From NCBI GenBank assembly GCA_020832705.1, contig JAFIEE010000001.1:1-64000 (forward strand): a stretch of DNA of 64,000 nt, in the 5' to 3' direction. Source of the DNA: Paracoccaceae bacterium. GTDB taxonomy: Bacteria > Pseudomonadota > Alphaproteobacteria > Rhodobacterales > Rhodobacteraceae. Positions 13,271-21,339 of this stretch are shown here, piece by piece (the stretch's first letter is position 1; each line of letters begins with the position of its first letter). The position numbers and the translations under genes are program-made. The notes beneath the pieces are model-generated. The model saw only the letters and a list, made by a program, of their open reading frames with translations. It was not told where the DNA came from and ran no database searches.

Positions 13271-13717
13271 ATGCCCCGCCTTCCCCGCACCCTCGCCAGC
13301 GCCGCCCTTGGCGCGGTCATGCTTGCCGCCGCGCCCGCCAGTGCCGATGACGCCGCCGCGCTGGTCACCGTGGTGACAAGCGAGCAGCCGCAGACCCAGC
13401 TCATGGCCATGGTGCTGACCACCCAGGCGGTGGAACAGGGCGCCAGCGCGCGGATCCTGCTCTGCGGCGCCGGTGGCGATATCGCGCTTGCGGACGCGCA
13501 AGACACCGCCACCGCCCCGCAGCCCCCGCACGACATGAGCCCCCAGGGCATGCTGCAGATGCTCATGGAGCGCGGGGTCACGGTCGAGGTCTGCGCCATC
13601 TACCTTCCCGGACTGGGCGCCGATGAAAGCGTGCTGATCGACGGTGTGGGCGTTGCCCAGCCCCCGGCCATGGCAGGGGCCATGCTGGACGAAGGGGCGC
13701 GTGTCTGGTCCTTCTGA
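13271..13717 (+). CDS. exported DsrE-family protein
   Basis: A 148-aa protein with a signal peptide (MPRLPRTLASAALGAVMLAA, then APASADD) followed by a DsrE/YchN-like fold: VTVVTSEQPQTQLMAMVL, then ARILLCGAGGDIAL and VEVCAIYLPGLG. A Shine-Dalgarno (AAAGGAGA) precedes the ATG at 13271. Cysteines occur in ILLCGAG and VEVCAIY. DsrE domains are usually cytoplasmic sulfur-relay proteins, so an exported version is a subgroup of unknown role. Confidence 0.75.
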   Translation: MPRLPRTLASAALGAVMLAAAPASADDAAALVTVVTSEQPQTQLMAMVLTTQAVEQGASARILLCGAGGDIALADAQDTATAPQPPHDMSPQGMLQMLMERGVTVEVCAIYLPGLGADESVLIDGVGVAQPPAMAGAMLDEGARVWSF

Positions 13718-13746
13718 CCGGCCTGCCGGTTCATCCTGCCCCCAAA

Positions 13747-13766
13747 GCCCCGGCTGAAACCGGGGC
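13747..13766. terminator. possible terminator hairpin after the DsrE-like gene
   Basis: GCCCCGG and CCGGGGC form a perfect 7-bp stem with a six-base loop, about 30 bp after the stop codon. There is no T-run, so it would be a weak or factor-dependent terminator, or simply an RNA-stabilising hairpin. Confidence 0.35.
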
Positions 13767-13820
13767 CAATGCGGGGCCGGTGGGGGGGCAGCGCACCGCC
13801 CGCGCGCCCGCAAGGGCGCG

Positions 13821-13917
13821 CGCCCGGCCCAACCGGCGGCGGGGGGGGGGGGGGGGGGGGGGGGGGGCGGGGGGCGCGCCCCCCCCCCCCCCCCCCCCGC
13901 CCGGCCCAACCGGCGGC
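13821..13917. repeat. poly-G / poly-C tract flanked by 20-bp direct repeats
   Basis: A 20-bp sequence at 13821-13840 recurs exactly at 13898-13917. Between the copies are 27 consecutive G (13841-13867), a C, six G, CGCG and 20 consecutive C (13879-13898). The two runs are complementary and could fold into a near-perfect GC cruciform or a G-quadruplex. The tract lies between the convergent ends of the DsrE-like gene and gcvP. It may be real, or a base-calling or assembly artefact, because such runs are hard to sequence. Confidence 0.9.
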
Positions 13918-13964
13918 GCCGGATCTTCGATCCGGCACCGACGGGCGGGAGCGCCCCTTTCCCG

Positions 13965-16799
13965 CTACTCTGCCGCCTGCGCGTAATCTTCCATCGGCGG
14001 GCAGGTGCAGATCAGGTGCCGGTCGCCGTGAACATTGTCCACCCGTCCGACCGGCGGCCAGTACTTGTCCACCCGGAAGCTTGCAGGCGGAAAGCAGCCC
14101 TGTTCGCGGCTGTAGGGGCGGTCCCATTTGGCGACCAGATCCTCCACCGTATGCGGGGCGCGTTTCAGCGGGTTGTTGGCGGCGTCAATCTCGCCCGCCT
14201 CCACCGCGGCGATTTCTTCACGGATCGCCAGCATCGCGGTCACAAAGCGGTCGATCTCGGCCTTGGTCTCGCTCTCGGTCGGTTCCACCATCAGCGTGCC
14301 CGCCACCGGCCAGCTCATGGTTGGCGCGTGAAAGCCGTTGTCGATCAGCCGCTTGGCGATATCGTCCACGGTGATGCCCGCTTTCGCGAAGGGCCGCGTG
14401 TCCAGGATGCATTCATGCGCCACCCGGCCCCGGTTGCCCATGAACAGCACGTCATAGGCGCCTTTCAGCCGCGCGGCGATGTAATTGGCGTTCAGGATCG
14501 CCACGCGCGTGGCCTGCGTAAGCCCCTCGCCCCCCATCATCAGGCAATAGGCCCAGGAAATCAGCAGGATCGAGGCCGAGCCGTAAGGCGCCGCGCTCAC
14601 CGGCCCCTCATCGCCCCCGGTTTCCGGATGCCCGGGCAGGAAGGGGGCCAGATGCGCGCGCACCCCGATCGGTCCCATGCCGGGGCCGCCGCCGCCATGG
14701 GGAATGGCAAAGGTCTTGTGCAGGTTCAGGTGCGACACATCCCCGCCGATCTCGCCCGGCTTGACCAGCCCGACCATGGCGTTCAGGTTCGCCCCGTCGA
14801 TATAGACCTGCCCGCCGTGCTCATGGGTGATGGCGCAGACCTCGCGCACGGTTTCCTCGAACACGCCGTGGGTGCTGGGATAGGTGATCATGCAGGCGGC
14901 CAGCCGGTCGCCTGCCGATGCCGCCTTGTCGCGGAAATCGTCAAGGTCGATGTCCCCGTTGGGCGCCGATTTGATCGCCACGACCTTCATCCCGCACATC
15001 TGCGCGCTGGCCGGGTTGGTCCCGTGCGCCGACATGGGGATCAGACAGATGTCGCGCTCGCCTTCGCCCCGGCTGCGGTGATAGGCCTGGATCGTCAGCA
15101 GCCCCGCATATTCGCCCTGCGCGCCGGAATTGGGCTGCATGGACATGGCGTCATAGCCGGTGATCTCACGCAGTTTCGCGGCCAGATCGTCAATCACCTG
15201 CGTATAGCCCTGCGCCTGATCGGCGGGGGCGAACGGGTGGAGGTTGGCGAACTCGGGCCATGTGATGGGCAGCATCTCGGCTGCGGCGTTCAGTTTCATG
15301 GTGCACGATCCCAGCGGGATCATCGCCCGGTCCAGCGCCAGATCGCGGTCGCCCAGACGGCGCATGTAGCGCATCATCTCGGTTTCGGCCCGGTTCATGT
15401 GGAACACCGGGTGGGTCAGGTAATCGCTTTCGCGCCGCAGCGCCTGCGGAAAGCCCAGCCGCTCGCGGTGCGGCGGCACGCCTTCGATCCCGAAGGCGCG
15501 CAGGACCTTCATGCAGGTTCGTTCGTCGCAGGTCTCGTCCAGGCTGATGCCCACCCTGTCGGCGCCGACCCGGCGCAGGTTCAGCCCCTCCAGCCGCGCG
15601 GCGGCCAGAATGCCCGCCTGGCCCACGCCGACCTCGATCGTGATGGTGTCAAAGAACGCCTCGGTCAGAACCTTCGCCCCGGCGGCGCGGAGCGCGCGGT
15701 GCAGCCGCTCGGTCAGCCCGTGCACCCGTTCGGCAATCGCACGCAGCCCCTGCGGCCCGTGAAACACCGCATACATGGAGGCCATGACCGCCAGCAGCGC
15801 CTGCGCGGTGCAGACATTCGAGGTCGCCTTCTCGCGCCGGATATGCTGTTCGCGGGTCTGCAGCGCCAGCCGATAGGCCGGGTTGCCGCGCGCGTCGATG
15901 CTGACACCCACGATCCGCCCGGGCATGGAGCGCTTGTAGTCGTCCCGGCAGGACATGAACGCCGCGTGCGGCCCGCCATAGCCCATGGGCACGCCGAAAC
16001 GCTGGGCGCTGCCTACGGCAATATCGGCCCCCATGGCGCCCGGTTCGCGCAACATGGTCAGCGCCAGCAGGTCGGTGGCCATCACGGCCACGGCCCTGGC
16101 CTCGTGCAGCGCGGCGATGGTGTCGGTGAAGTCGCGCACATCGCCATGCGTGCCGGGATACTGGAAGATCGCGCCAAAGACCGCTGCGGGGTCCAGCGCC
16201 TCGGGCGCGCCGATGATCACCTCAATCCCCAGCGGCGCGGCGCGGGTCTGCATCACGGCAATGTTCTGCGGGTGGCAGTTTTCATCGACGAAGAACCCCG
16301 TGGCCTTCGATTTCGCCACCCGTTTCGCCATGACCATCGCCTCGGCGCAGGCGGTGGATTCGTCCAGCAGCGAGGCATTGGCGATGGGCAGCCCGGTCAG
16401 GTCCGCCACCATCGTCTGGAAATTCAGCAGCGCCTCCAGCCGCCCCTGGGCGATTTCCGGCTGATAGGGGGTATAGGCGGTGTACCAGCCGGGGTTTTCC
16501 AGAATGTTGCGCTGGATCGCGGGCGGGGTGACGGTGCCGTAATACCCCTGCCCGATGAGCGAGGTGAGCACCTGATTCTTCGCCGCCGCGCGGCGCAGAT
16601 GCGCCAGCATCTCGCCCTCGGACAGCGGCGCCCAGCTCAGGGGGCGATCCTGCCGGAAACCCGGCGGCACGGTCTGGTCAATCAGCTCGTCCAGCGAGGC
16701 GACACCGAGGACCGCCAGCATCGCCTCCATTTCCGCAGGCGAGGGGCCGATGTGGCGGCGGTTGGCGAAATCATAGGGGTTGTAGTTGCTGTAGGTCAT
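13965..16799 (-). CDS. gcvP: glycine dehydrogenase (decarboxylating), P-protein
   Basis: PLP enzyme that decarboxylates glycine and passes aminomethyl to the lipoyl arm of GcvH. It is 944 aa from the ATG at 16799, the full-length single-chain form. An upstream in-frame ATG at 16823 is less likely, because a Shine-Dalgarno (AAAGGTAA) sits just before 16799. The PLP lysine is in [18 protein letters not shown]. The glycine-rich [21 protein letters not shown] and the tail CTCPPMEDY are conserved. Last gene of the gcvT-gcvH-orf-gcvP operon under the glycine riboswitch. Confidence 0.97.
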   Translation of the reverse strand: MTYSNYNPYDFANRRHIGPSPAEMEAMLAVLGVASLDELIDQTVPPGFRQDRPLSWAPLSEGEMLAHLRRAAAKNQVLTSLIGQGYYGTVTPPAIQRNILENPGWYTAYTPYQPEIAQGRLEALLNFQTMVADLTGLPIANASLLDESTACAEAMVMAKRVAKSKATGFFVDENCHPQNIAVMQTRAAPLGIEVIIGAPEALDPAAVFGAIFQYPGTHGDVRDFTDTIAALHEARAVAVMATDLLALTMLREPGAMGADIAVGSAQRFGVPMGYGGPHAAFMSCRDDYKRSMPGRIVGVSIDARGNPAYRLALQTREQHIRREKATSNVCTAQALLAVMASMYAVFHGPQGLRAIAERVHGLTERLHRALRAAGAKVLTEAFFDTITIEVGVGQAGILAAARLEGLNLRRVGADRVGISLDETCDERTCMKVLRAFGIEGVPPHRERLGFPQALRRESDYLTHPVFHMNRAETEMMRYMRRLGDRDLALDRAMIPLGSCTMKLNAAAEMLPITWPEFANLHPFAPADQAQGYTQVIDDLAAKLREITGYDAMSMQPNSGAQGEYAGLLTIQAYHRSRGEGERDICLIPMSAHGTNPASAQMCGMKVVAIKSAPNGDIDLDDFRDKAASAGDRLAACMITYPSTHGVFEETVREVCAITHEHGGQVYIDGANLNAMVGLVKPGEIGGDVSHLNLHKTFAIPHGGGGPGMGPIGVRAHLAPFLPGHPETGGDEGPVSAAPYGSASILLISWAYCLMMGGEGLTQATRVAILNANYIAARLKGAYDVLFMGNRGRVAHECILDTRPFAKAGITVDDIAKRLIDNGFHAPTMSWPVAGTLMVEPTESETKAEIDRFVTAMLAIREEIAAVEAGEIDAANNPLKRAPHTVEDLVAKWDRPYSREQGCFPPASFRVDKYWPPVGRVDNVHGDRHLICTCPPMEDYAQAAE

Positions 16800-16803
16800 G
16801 GGG

Positions 16804-17139
16804 TTACCTTTGCGGGTCGGCATATTTTTCAGTGAAGCGCAGCGTCAGGCGCAGGTTCTCGGTATCGATATTCAGATCTGTGAATCGGAAGACCCCGATA
16901 TAGCCGTCGCGCGCTAGGGTTTGGGCATCGCGGTCCCGCTGCACAACCACCAGGTCATTGCCTTTCAGAGCCACGACAAGCTCCTGAAATCGCTTCTGAT
17001 TCAGGTGTTCGGGATATATCTCGGCGCTGTATCCGTCCCGACCTTGCCGGTGCAGGTGGTGGAGGACGCCCAGCATGCGCCCTTCAACCTTGGCTACCCA
17101 ACGACCGCGCTGGCCGCGTATGTCGACCCGCCGCAGCAT
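16804..17139 (-). CDS. hypothetical protein between gcvH and gcvP
   Basis: An 111-aa reading frame that fills the gap between gcvH (stop two bases upstream of its ATG) and gcvP (start five bases after its TAA). It carries the Shine-Dalgarno of gcvP at its 3' end, so translation is probably coupled. The sequence is rich in Arg, Asp and beta-strand pattern ([20 protein letters not shown]), with no signal peptide, membrane segment or motif I recognise. The tight fit argues for a real gene. A role in glycine cleavage is suggested only by position. Confidence 0.7.
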   Translation of the reverse strand: MLRRVDIRGQRGRWVAKVEGRMLGVLHHLHRQGRDGYSAEIYPEHLNQKRFQELVVALKGNDLVVVQRDRDAQTLARDGYIGVFRFTDLNIDTENLRLTLRFTEKYADPQR

Positions 17140-17140
17140 G

Positions 17141-17500
17141 TCAGGCGATGAAATCCTTGTATTCGTCCTCGGACATGAACCCGTCCAGCACGCTCATGTC
17201 GTCAAGCTTCATCTTGAAGAACCAGCCGTCGCCGGTGGGGTCTTCGTTGACCAGCGCGGGTGTGTCGGGCAGGGCCTCGTTCACGGCGACGATCTCGCCG
17301 TCGCATGGGGCCAGGATGTCGGACGCAGCCTTGACCGATTCGATCACGCAGACCTCGTCACCCTTGGCGACCTGGGTTTCCAGTTCGGGCAGTTCCACGA
17401 ACACCACATCGCCAAGCTGTTCGGCGGCGTGTTCGGTGATGCCGACCACCACCAGATCGCCCTCGACCCGCAGCCATTCGTGTTCTTCGGTGTATTTCAT
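17141..17500 (-). CDS. gcvH: glycine cleavage system H protein
   Basis: Lipoyl-carrier protein of 119 aa shuttling aminomethyl between P-, T- and L-proteins. The lipoylated lysine is in VIESVKAASDI. MKYTEEHEWLRVEG at the start and NEDPTGDGWFFKMKL near the end match the family. It lies 29 bp after gcvT and 1 bp before the small unknown gene. Confidence 0.97.
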   Translation of the reverse strand: MKYTEEHEWLRVEGDLVVVGITEHAAEQLGDVVFVELPELETQVAKGDEVCVIESVKAASDILAPCDGEIVAVNEALPDTPALVNEDPTGDGWFFKMKLDDMSVLDGFMSEDEYKDFIA

Positions 17501-17529
17501 TGCGCGCGCTCCCTCACGTTTGCAGTTGT

Positions 17530-18651
17530 CTATTTCCTGTATCCGGGCGGGCGGAAGGGCAGGTCAACCACCTGCGCCGGATGGCGCCTGCCGCGCAGCT
17601 CGCCGAAAACCCGCGTGCCGGGGGCGGCCAGTGCGGCGGGCAGGTAGCCCATGGACATCGGGCCTTCGATGCTGGGGCCATAGGCGCCCGAGGTGACGGT
17701 GCCCAGCGGTTCGGTGGCCGCTTCATCGGCGAACAGGACCGTTCCCGCGCGCATCGGCGCCCGGCCCTCGGGGCGCAGGCCGACGCGGCGGCGGGCCGGG
17801 CCGTCCTCCAGTTGCCGGAGGATCACCCCGGCCCCGGGGAAGCCCCCTTCGCGCGCCCCACCCCGGCGGCGCACCTTCTGGATGGCCCAGCCCAGCGCAG
17901 CCTCGACCGGTGTGGTGTCTCGGGTGATGTCATTGCCATAGAGGCACAGCCCCGCCTCCAGCCGCAGGCTGTCGCGCGCGCCAAGGCCGATAGGCGCCAC
18001 CTCGGGGCGGGCCAGCAGCGCGCGGGCCAGCGCTCCGGCGCGGGCCTCGGGCACCGAAATCTCGAACCCGTCCTCACCGGTGTAGCCCGAGCGCGAGACC
18101 CAGAGTTCCGCGCCGTCCCAGGCATGGGTCGCCACATCCATGAAGCGCATGTCGGCCACGCCGGGCACCAGCGCGGCCAGCACGGCCGTGGCCTGCGGGC
18201 CCTGCAGGGCGATCAGCGCGCGGTCGGTCACCGGCGTGACCGTCACCCCGTCCAGATGCGCGCGCATATGCGCGATATCAGCGTCCTTGCAGGCGGCATT
18301 GACCACCAGGAACAGATGATCGCCGCGGTTGGCCACCATCAGGTCATCCAGAATCCCGCCCCGGTCATCGGTGAACATGGCGTAGCGCTGCCGCCCCGCG
18401 GCCAGCCCCTGCACATCGACGGGCACCAGCCGTTCCAGCGCCGCCGCCGCCCCGTCCCCGCGCAGGATCACCTGCCCCATGTGGCTGACATCGAACAGCC
18501 CGGCGTGGGCGCGGGTGTGCAGGTGTTCGGCCATCACGCCGGGCTTGAACTGCACCGGCATTTCATAGCCTGCGAAGGGCACCATCTTGCCGCCCAGATC
18601 CAGATGCAGGTCATGCAGGACCGTGCGCTGCAATCCTTCGGTATCCGCCAT
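17530..18651 (-). CDS. gcvT: aminomethyltransferase, T-protein
   Basis: Tetrahydrofolate-dependent enzyme of 373 aa that releases ammonia and makes 5,10-methylene-THF from the aminomethyl-lipoyl group. HLDLGGKMVPFAGYEMPVQF at the start, DVSHMGQV, GYTGEDGFEISVP and GLGARDSLRLEAGLCLYGND are diagnostic. First gene of the operon, with the riboswitch ending about 80 bp upstream. Confidence 0.96.
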   Translation of the reverse strand: MADTEGLQRTVLHDLHLDLGGKMVPFAGYEMPVQFKPGVMAEHLHTRAHAGLFDVSHMGQVILRGDGAAAALERLVPVDVQGLAAGRQRYAMFTDDRGGILDDLMVANRGDHLFLVVNAACKDADIAHMRAHLDGVTVTPVTDRALIALQGPQATAVLAALVPGVADMRFMDVATHAWDGAELWVSRSGYTGEDGFEISVPEARAGALARALLARPEVAPIGLGARDSLRLEAGLCLYGNDITRDTTPVEAALGWAIQKVRRRGGAREGGFPGAGVILRQLEDGPARRRVGLRPEGRAPMRAGTVLFADEAATEPLGTVTSGAYGPSIEGPMSMGYLPAALAAPGTRVFGELRGRRHPAQVVDLPFRPPGYRK

Positions 18652-18732
18652 GCCGCCCCCTTATCGCTGCCGACGTGTCGCTGCCGGATACCCGGCACTG
18701 CCAGGACGAGCCGTGCCCGCCGCCCAGTGCCC

Positions 18733-18882
18733 CCTCTGTCCTTGCGCCTGAGATCGTTATCCCTTCGGCGGGCGCGCGGGCGCGCCACTCTCCAGAGTGC
18801 TGTTGCCGGTCCGGTCCTTCTGCCTGAGAGTTTACCGGGGCGGTTGCTCCTTCGGCCCTGACGACAGTGCGCCAGCGTCTCC
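18733..18882 (-). promoter_or_regulatory. tandem glycine riboswitch controlling the gcv operon
   Basis: Read on the minus strand, two successive aptamers are visible. The first (about 18882 to 18812) starts GGAGACGCTGG and contains CCGAAGGAGCAA, then AACTCTCAGGCA and AAGGACCGG. The second (about 18797 to 18733) repeats the plan with GGAGAGTGG, CCGAAGGGATAAC, ATCTCAGGCGCAAGGACAG. The CCGAAGG and CTCAGGCA-AAGGAC blocks are the conserved glycine-aptamer core. The order, spacing and position 5' of gcvT match the cooperative two-aptamer ON switch known from bacteria. The expression platform (18652-18732) has GC-rich hairpins but no T-run, so control may be translational. Confidence 0.92.
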
Positions 18883-19052
18883 CGAACACGACGCGGCCAC
18901 GCTAGCGTATGCCATGGTATCCTGACAAGGGGTTTCCGGGGCGGGCGGGCGCACCCCTCGCGCGGGATCAATTGCCCCGCCAAGCCTGCCCCCAAGCCGA
19001 CCCCCAAGCCGACCCCTTGCCATTCCCGGCCCTTCGGCGCAGGTTTGCGGGC

Positions 19053-19616
19053 ATGAGCGACCCGTTCTTCTTCGGCTACGGCAGCCTTGTGAACCGCCGC
19101 ACCCATGGCTACCCCGAGGCCTTCCCGGCCCGCATCAGGGGCTGGCGGCGCGCCTGGCGCTATTCGCGCAGCCACAAGCGCACCTTCCTGACCGCCGTGC
19201 CCGCACCGGGGGTGGAAATCGACGGGCTGATCGCGGCCGTGCCGGGCGGGGATTGGGCGGCGCTGGACCAGCGCGAGGCCGGGTATGAGCGCCACCCCGT
19301 CCCGCACCCGGAACTGGTGCACCGGGCCGCGCGGCAACTGGCGGCGCAGATCTACGCGATTGCGCCGCGCAACATGGCCGACCGCGTGCATCCGATCCGG
19401 CTGAGCTATCTTGATGTGGTGGTGCAGGGCTATCTGGATGAGTTCGGCGAGGCCGGCGCGCGCGACTTCTTTGAAACCACCGACGGCTGGGACACCCCGG
19501 TTCTGGATGACCGCGCCGCGCCCAGCTATGCCCGGCACCAGCAACTGCGCGCCGATGAGCGCGCCTTTGTGGATGACGCGCTGCGCGCGCTGGGCGTGCG
19601 TCTGGTGCAGCCGTAG
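19053..19616 (+). CDS. gamma-glutamylcyclotransferase-family protein
   Basis: A 187-aa protein from the ATG at 19053. The N-terminal FFFGYGSLVNRRTH is the GGCT/AIG2 substrate-binding loop (YGS-L), followed by a family core with DQREAGYERHPV, where the glutamate is the expected catalytic acid. The C-terminal half (LSYLDVVVQGYLDEFG) resembles the ChaC-like extension. A glutathione or gamma-glutamyl amino acid cyclotransferase activity is plausible but unproven. It is monocistronic and convergent with luxI. Confidence 0.75.
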   Translation: MSDPFFFGYGSLVNRRTHGYPEAFPARIRGWRRAWRYSRSHKRTFLTAVPAPGVEIDGLIAAVPGGDWAALDQREAGYERHPVPHPELVHRAARQLAAQIYAIAPRNMADRVHPIRLSYLDVVVQGYLDEFGEAGARDFFETTDGWDTPVLDDRAAPSYARHQQLRADERAFVDDALRALGVRLVQP

Positions 19617-19686
19617 CGTCAGCGCCGGCGCCATGTCACGGGATGGCGCCAGCGGTGCTGTCGGGGGCGAGTCCCTCGCCCGGCGC

Positions 19687-20550
19687 TCAGTGCATCTGCC
19701 GTTCCAGCAGTTTGCCCAGCGCGCTGTGGCGGTCACGCCCCATCAGTTCGCGGGTGATCCGCATGGCGGCTTCCAGTTCCTCGACCGTGCTGGCGGCGCG
19801 GATCTGGTCGGTGCAATATTCCATCACCTCGCGCGGGCCGATGGCAGGGGGCGGTGCCGCAACCCGGGCGGCACGCTCCGCCGCCGCGGCGGCGCGGGCC
19901 GCGCGCGCATCCAGCAGGGCGCGGACCTCGGCCTCGTCGGCGAAGACGTCGCCTTCGATCCCGGCAAAGGCGCGCACCCGCGCGATCCGCGCGTCCGAGC
20001 AGTCCAGCAGCGCCGCCAGCGCCGAGACCTTGCCCATGGGCTTGCGCGATCCGACATAGCCGTAAGGCGCATTATCCGACCGCTTGAGCACCCGGTCCAT
20101 CACCGGGTCGATCACCGTCACGATATCGGTGATCCCCGATTCCTGCGCGTATTCCAGCGATCCGACCATCAACTCGCAGGTGGCATAGGAGATCGAATTC
20201 CGCCCCTTGCCCCGGTCCAGCCGGTCCGTGTCCACGCAGAACCGGGTCGATTCCCACAGCGTGGCGCTGCGCATCGGCGGTTCGCCGTCCAGGATGGACG
20301 AGAACACATCCGCCAGCATGTGCGGCCCCGTGGTCTGAAGGGCCCGCACGCAGGCGACGACATTGCCTTCATCGTCCAGCCCGACAACATAGGCGGGATC
20401 GAGCGCATCGAAATCGTCGATCTCCTTGCCGTCGGTGATGGTGACATCCCAGCCCAGCCGATCGCCGAACACACGCGCCCGAAGGCGATACATTTCATCC
20501 AGGACATCGGCGAAGCGGTCAGCGTTCAACGCATCGATCACGAGAATCAT
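19687..20550 (-). CDS. acyl-homoserine-lactone synthase (LuxI family) with C-terminal extension
   Basis: Makes an N-acyl-homoserine lactone from S-adenosylmethionine and an acyl donor. Invariant LuxI residues are all present one position below LuxI numbering: Arg24, Phe28, Trp34, Asp45, Asp48, Arg69, Phe83, Glu100 and Arg103. At 287 aa it is about 70 residues longer than usual. After an alanine/arginine linker (about residues 215-235) comes a helical tail with YCTDQIRAASTVEELEAAMR. No LuxR receptor gene is adjacent. Upstream, GGGA-AA-TCCC at 20612-20621 is an imperfect dyad that could be a regulator site. Confidence 0.9.
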   Translation of the reverse strand: MILVIDALNADRFADVLDEMYRLRARVFGDRLGWDVTITDGKEIDDFDALDPAYVVGLDDEGNVVACVRALQTTGPHMLADVFSSILDGEPPMRSATLWESTRFCVDTDRLDRGKGRNSISYATCELMVGSLEYAQESGITDIVTVIDPVMDRVLKRSDNAPYGYVGSRKPMGKVSALAALLDCSDARIARVRAFAGIEGDVFADEAEVRALLDARAARAAAAAERAARVAAPPPAIGPREVMEYCTDQIRAASTVEELEAAMRITRELMGRDRHSALGKLLERQMH

Positions 20551-20941
20551 TTTTCCGGCCTCCGATTGATTGCCTGAAAAAGGATACAGCCAGAGGGAGA
20601 GCGCACCATTAGGGAAATCCCGTATGTCAATCCGTTCGGTTGAAGCATGAGAAAGTCATCCGAGATATTTGCGCCGCGAAAGGGTCATGGCGTCACTGGC
20701 CGCGCGCGCTGTCTGAGCGGTGTCAACGGCAAGCGGCGGCGGGGGATGCACCCCGCGGCCCGTGTCACGGCGGCGGCGGAAGCCACACGCGCGGGGCCTT
20801 TTCTTTTCCGCCGCGCTGGTGTAAGCGGCCCCCACATGCGCGTGGGCCCGCTTAAGGCATGAGATCGAATCGGCTGCATGGCCGTGCCGTGGGTCCGTTT
20901 GCGCAACCGAAACGCAACCGACCCGAAAGAGACCCGCACCC
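20551..20941. other. luxI/rpsT intergenic region with an orphan terminator-like hairpin
   Basis: No protein gene is supported here. On the plus strand, 20751-20796 can pair as CCCCGCG plus CGTGT with ACACG CGCGGGG (three-base bulge), followed by a T-rich stretch at 20799-20807. A second hairpin at 20823-20853 (AAGCGG with CCGCTT, inner CCCAC with GTGGG) lies in the likely rpsT leader. The first terminator serves no known plus-strand gene, so a short plus-strand transcript starting near 20600-20700 is possible. Confidence 0.4.
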
Positions 20942-21208
20942 ATGGCCAATACGCCCCAGTCCAAGAAACGCGCCCGCCAGAACGAGCGCCGCTATGCCGT
21001 CAACAAGGCGCGCCGCTCGCGCATCCGCACCTTCCTGCGCAAGGTCGAGGAAGCCATCACCTCGGGCAACGCCGATGCCGCCAACGCCGCACTGCTGGCC
21101 GCCCAGCCCGAAATCGACCGTGGCGTGACCAAGGGCGTGCTGCACAAGAACACCGCCGCGCGCAAGAAGTCGCGCCTGTCGGCACGGATCAAGGCCCTGA
21201 CCGCCTGA
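20942..21208 (+). CDS. rpsT: 30S ribosomal protein S20
   Basis: Primary 16S rRNA-binding protein of 88 aa. [20 protein letters not shown] and the ending [19 protein letters not shown] are canonical S20. It is very basic and normal in length. Unlike many alphaproteobacteria, the next gene is a DegP-type protease and not dnaA. A terminator follows 30 bp after the stop. Confidence 0.97.
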   Translation: MANTPQSKKRARQNERRYAVNKARRSRIRTFLRKVEEAITSGNADAANAALLAAQPEIDRGVTKGVLHKNTAARKKSRLSARIKALTA

Positions 21209-21238
21209 CACCCGCCGCGCGGCACCATGCCGTTCCAG

Positions 21239-21264
21239 GGCCCGCCCCCCGTGGCGGGCCTTTT
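21239..21264 (+). terminator. rho-independent terminator of rpsT
   Basis: GGCCCGCC (21239-21246) pairs perfectly with GGCGGGCC (21253-21260), with a six-base loop and TTTT immediately after. It is 30 bp downstream of the rpsT stop and 76 bp before the htrA-like start. Confidence 0.85.
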
Positions 21265-21339
21265 GCATGCGCTACTGGAACACGGCCCGCGCGGCCCCCA
21301 TATGCGCAGCCGGATCGCGGCATCACGGTGGAGGGCAGG

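Noticed and set aside
13600-14127. Proline- or glycine-rich frames across the G/C tract
   Set aside because: They exist only because homopolymer G or C has no stop codons.
14016-16835. Plus-strand 939-codon frame over gcvP
   Set aside because: gcvP on the other strand has the PLP lysine and full family length; the antisense frame is only a composition effect.
20600-20625. A lux box upstream of luxI
   Set aside because: Only GGGA-AA-TCCC is symmetrical; the flanks do not match the lux-box consensus well enough to call it.
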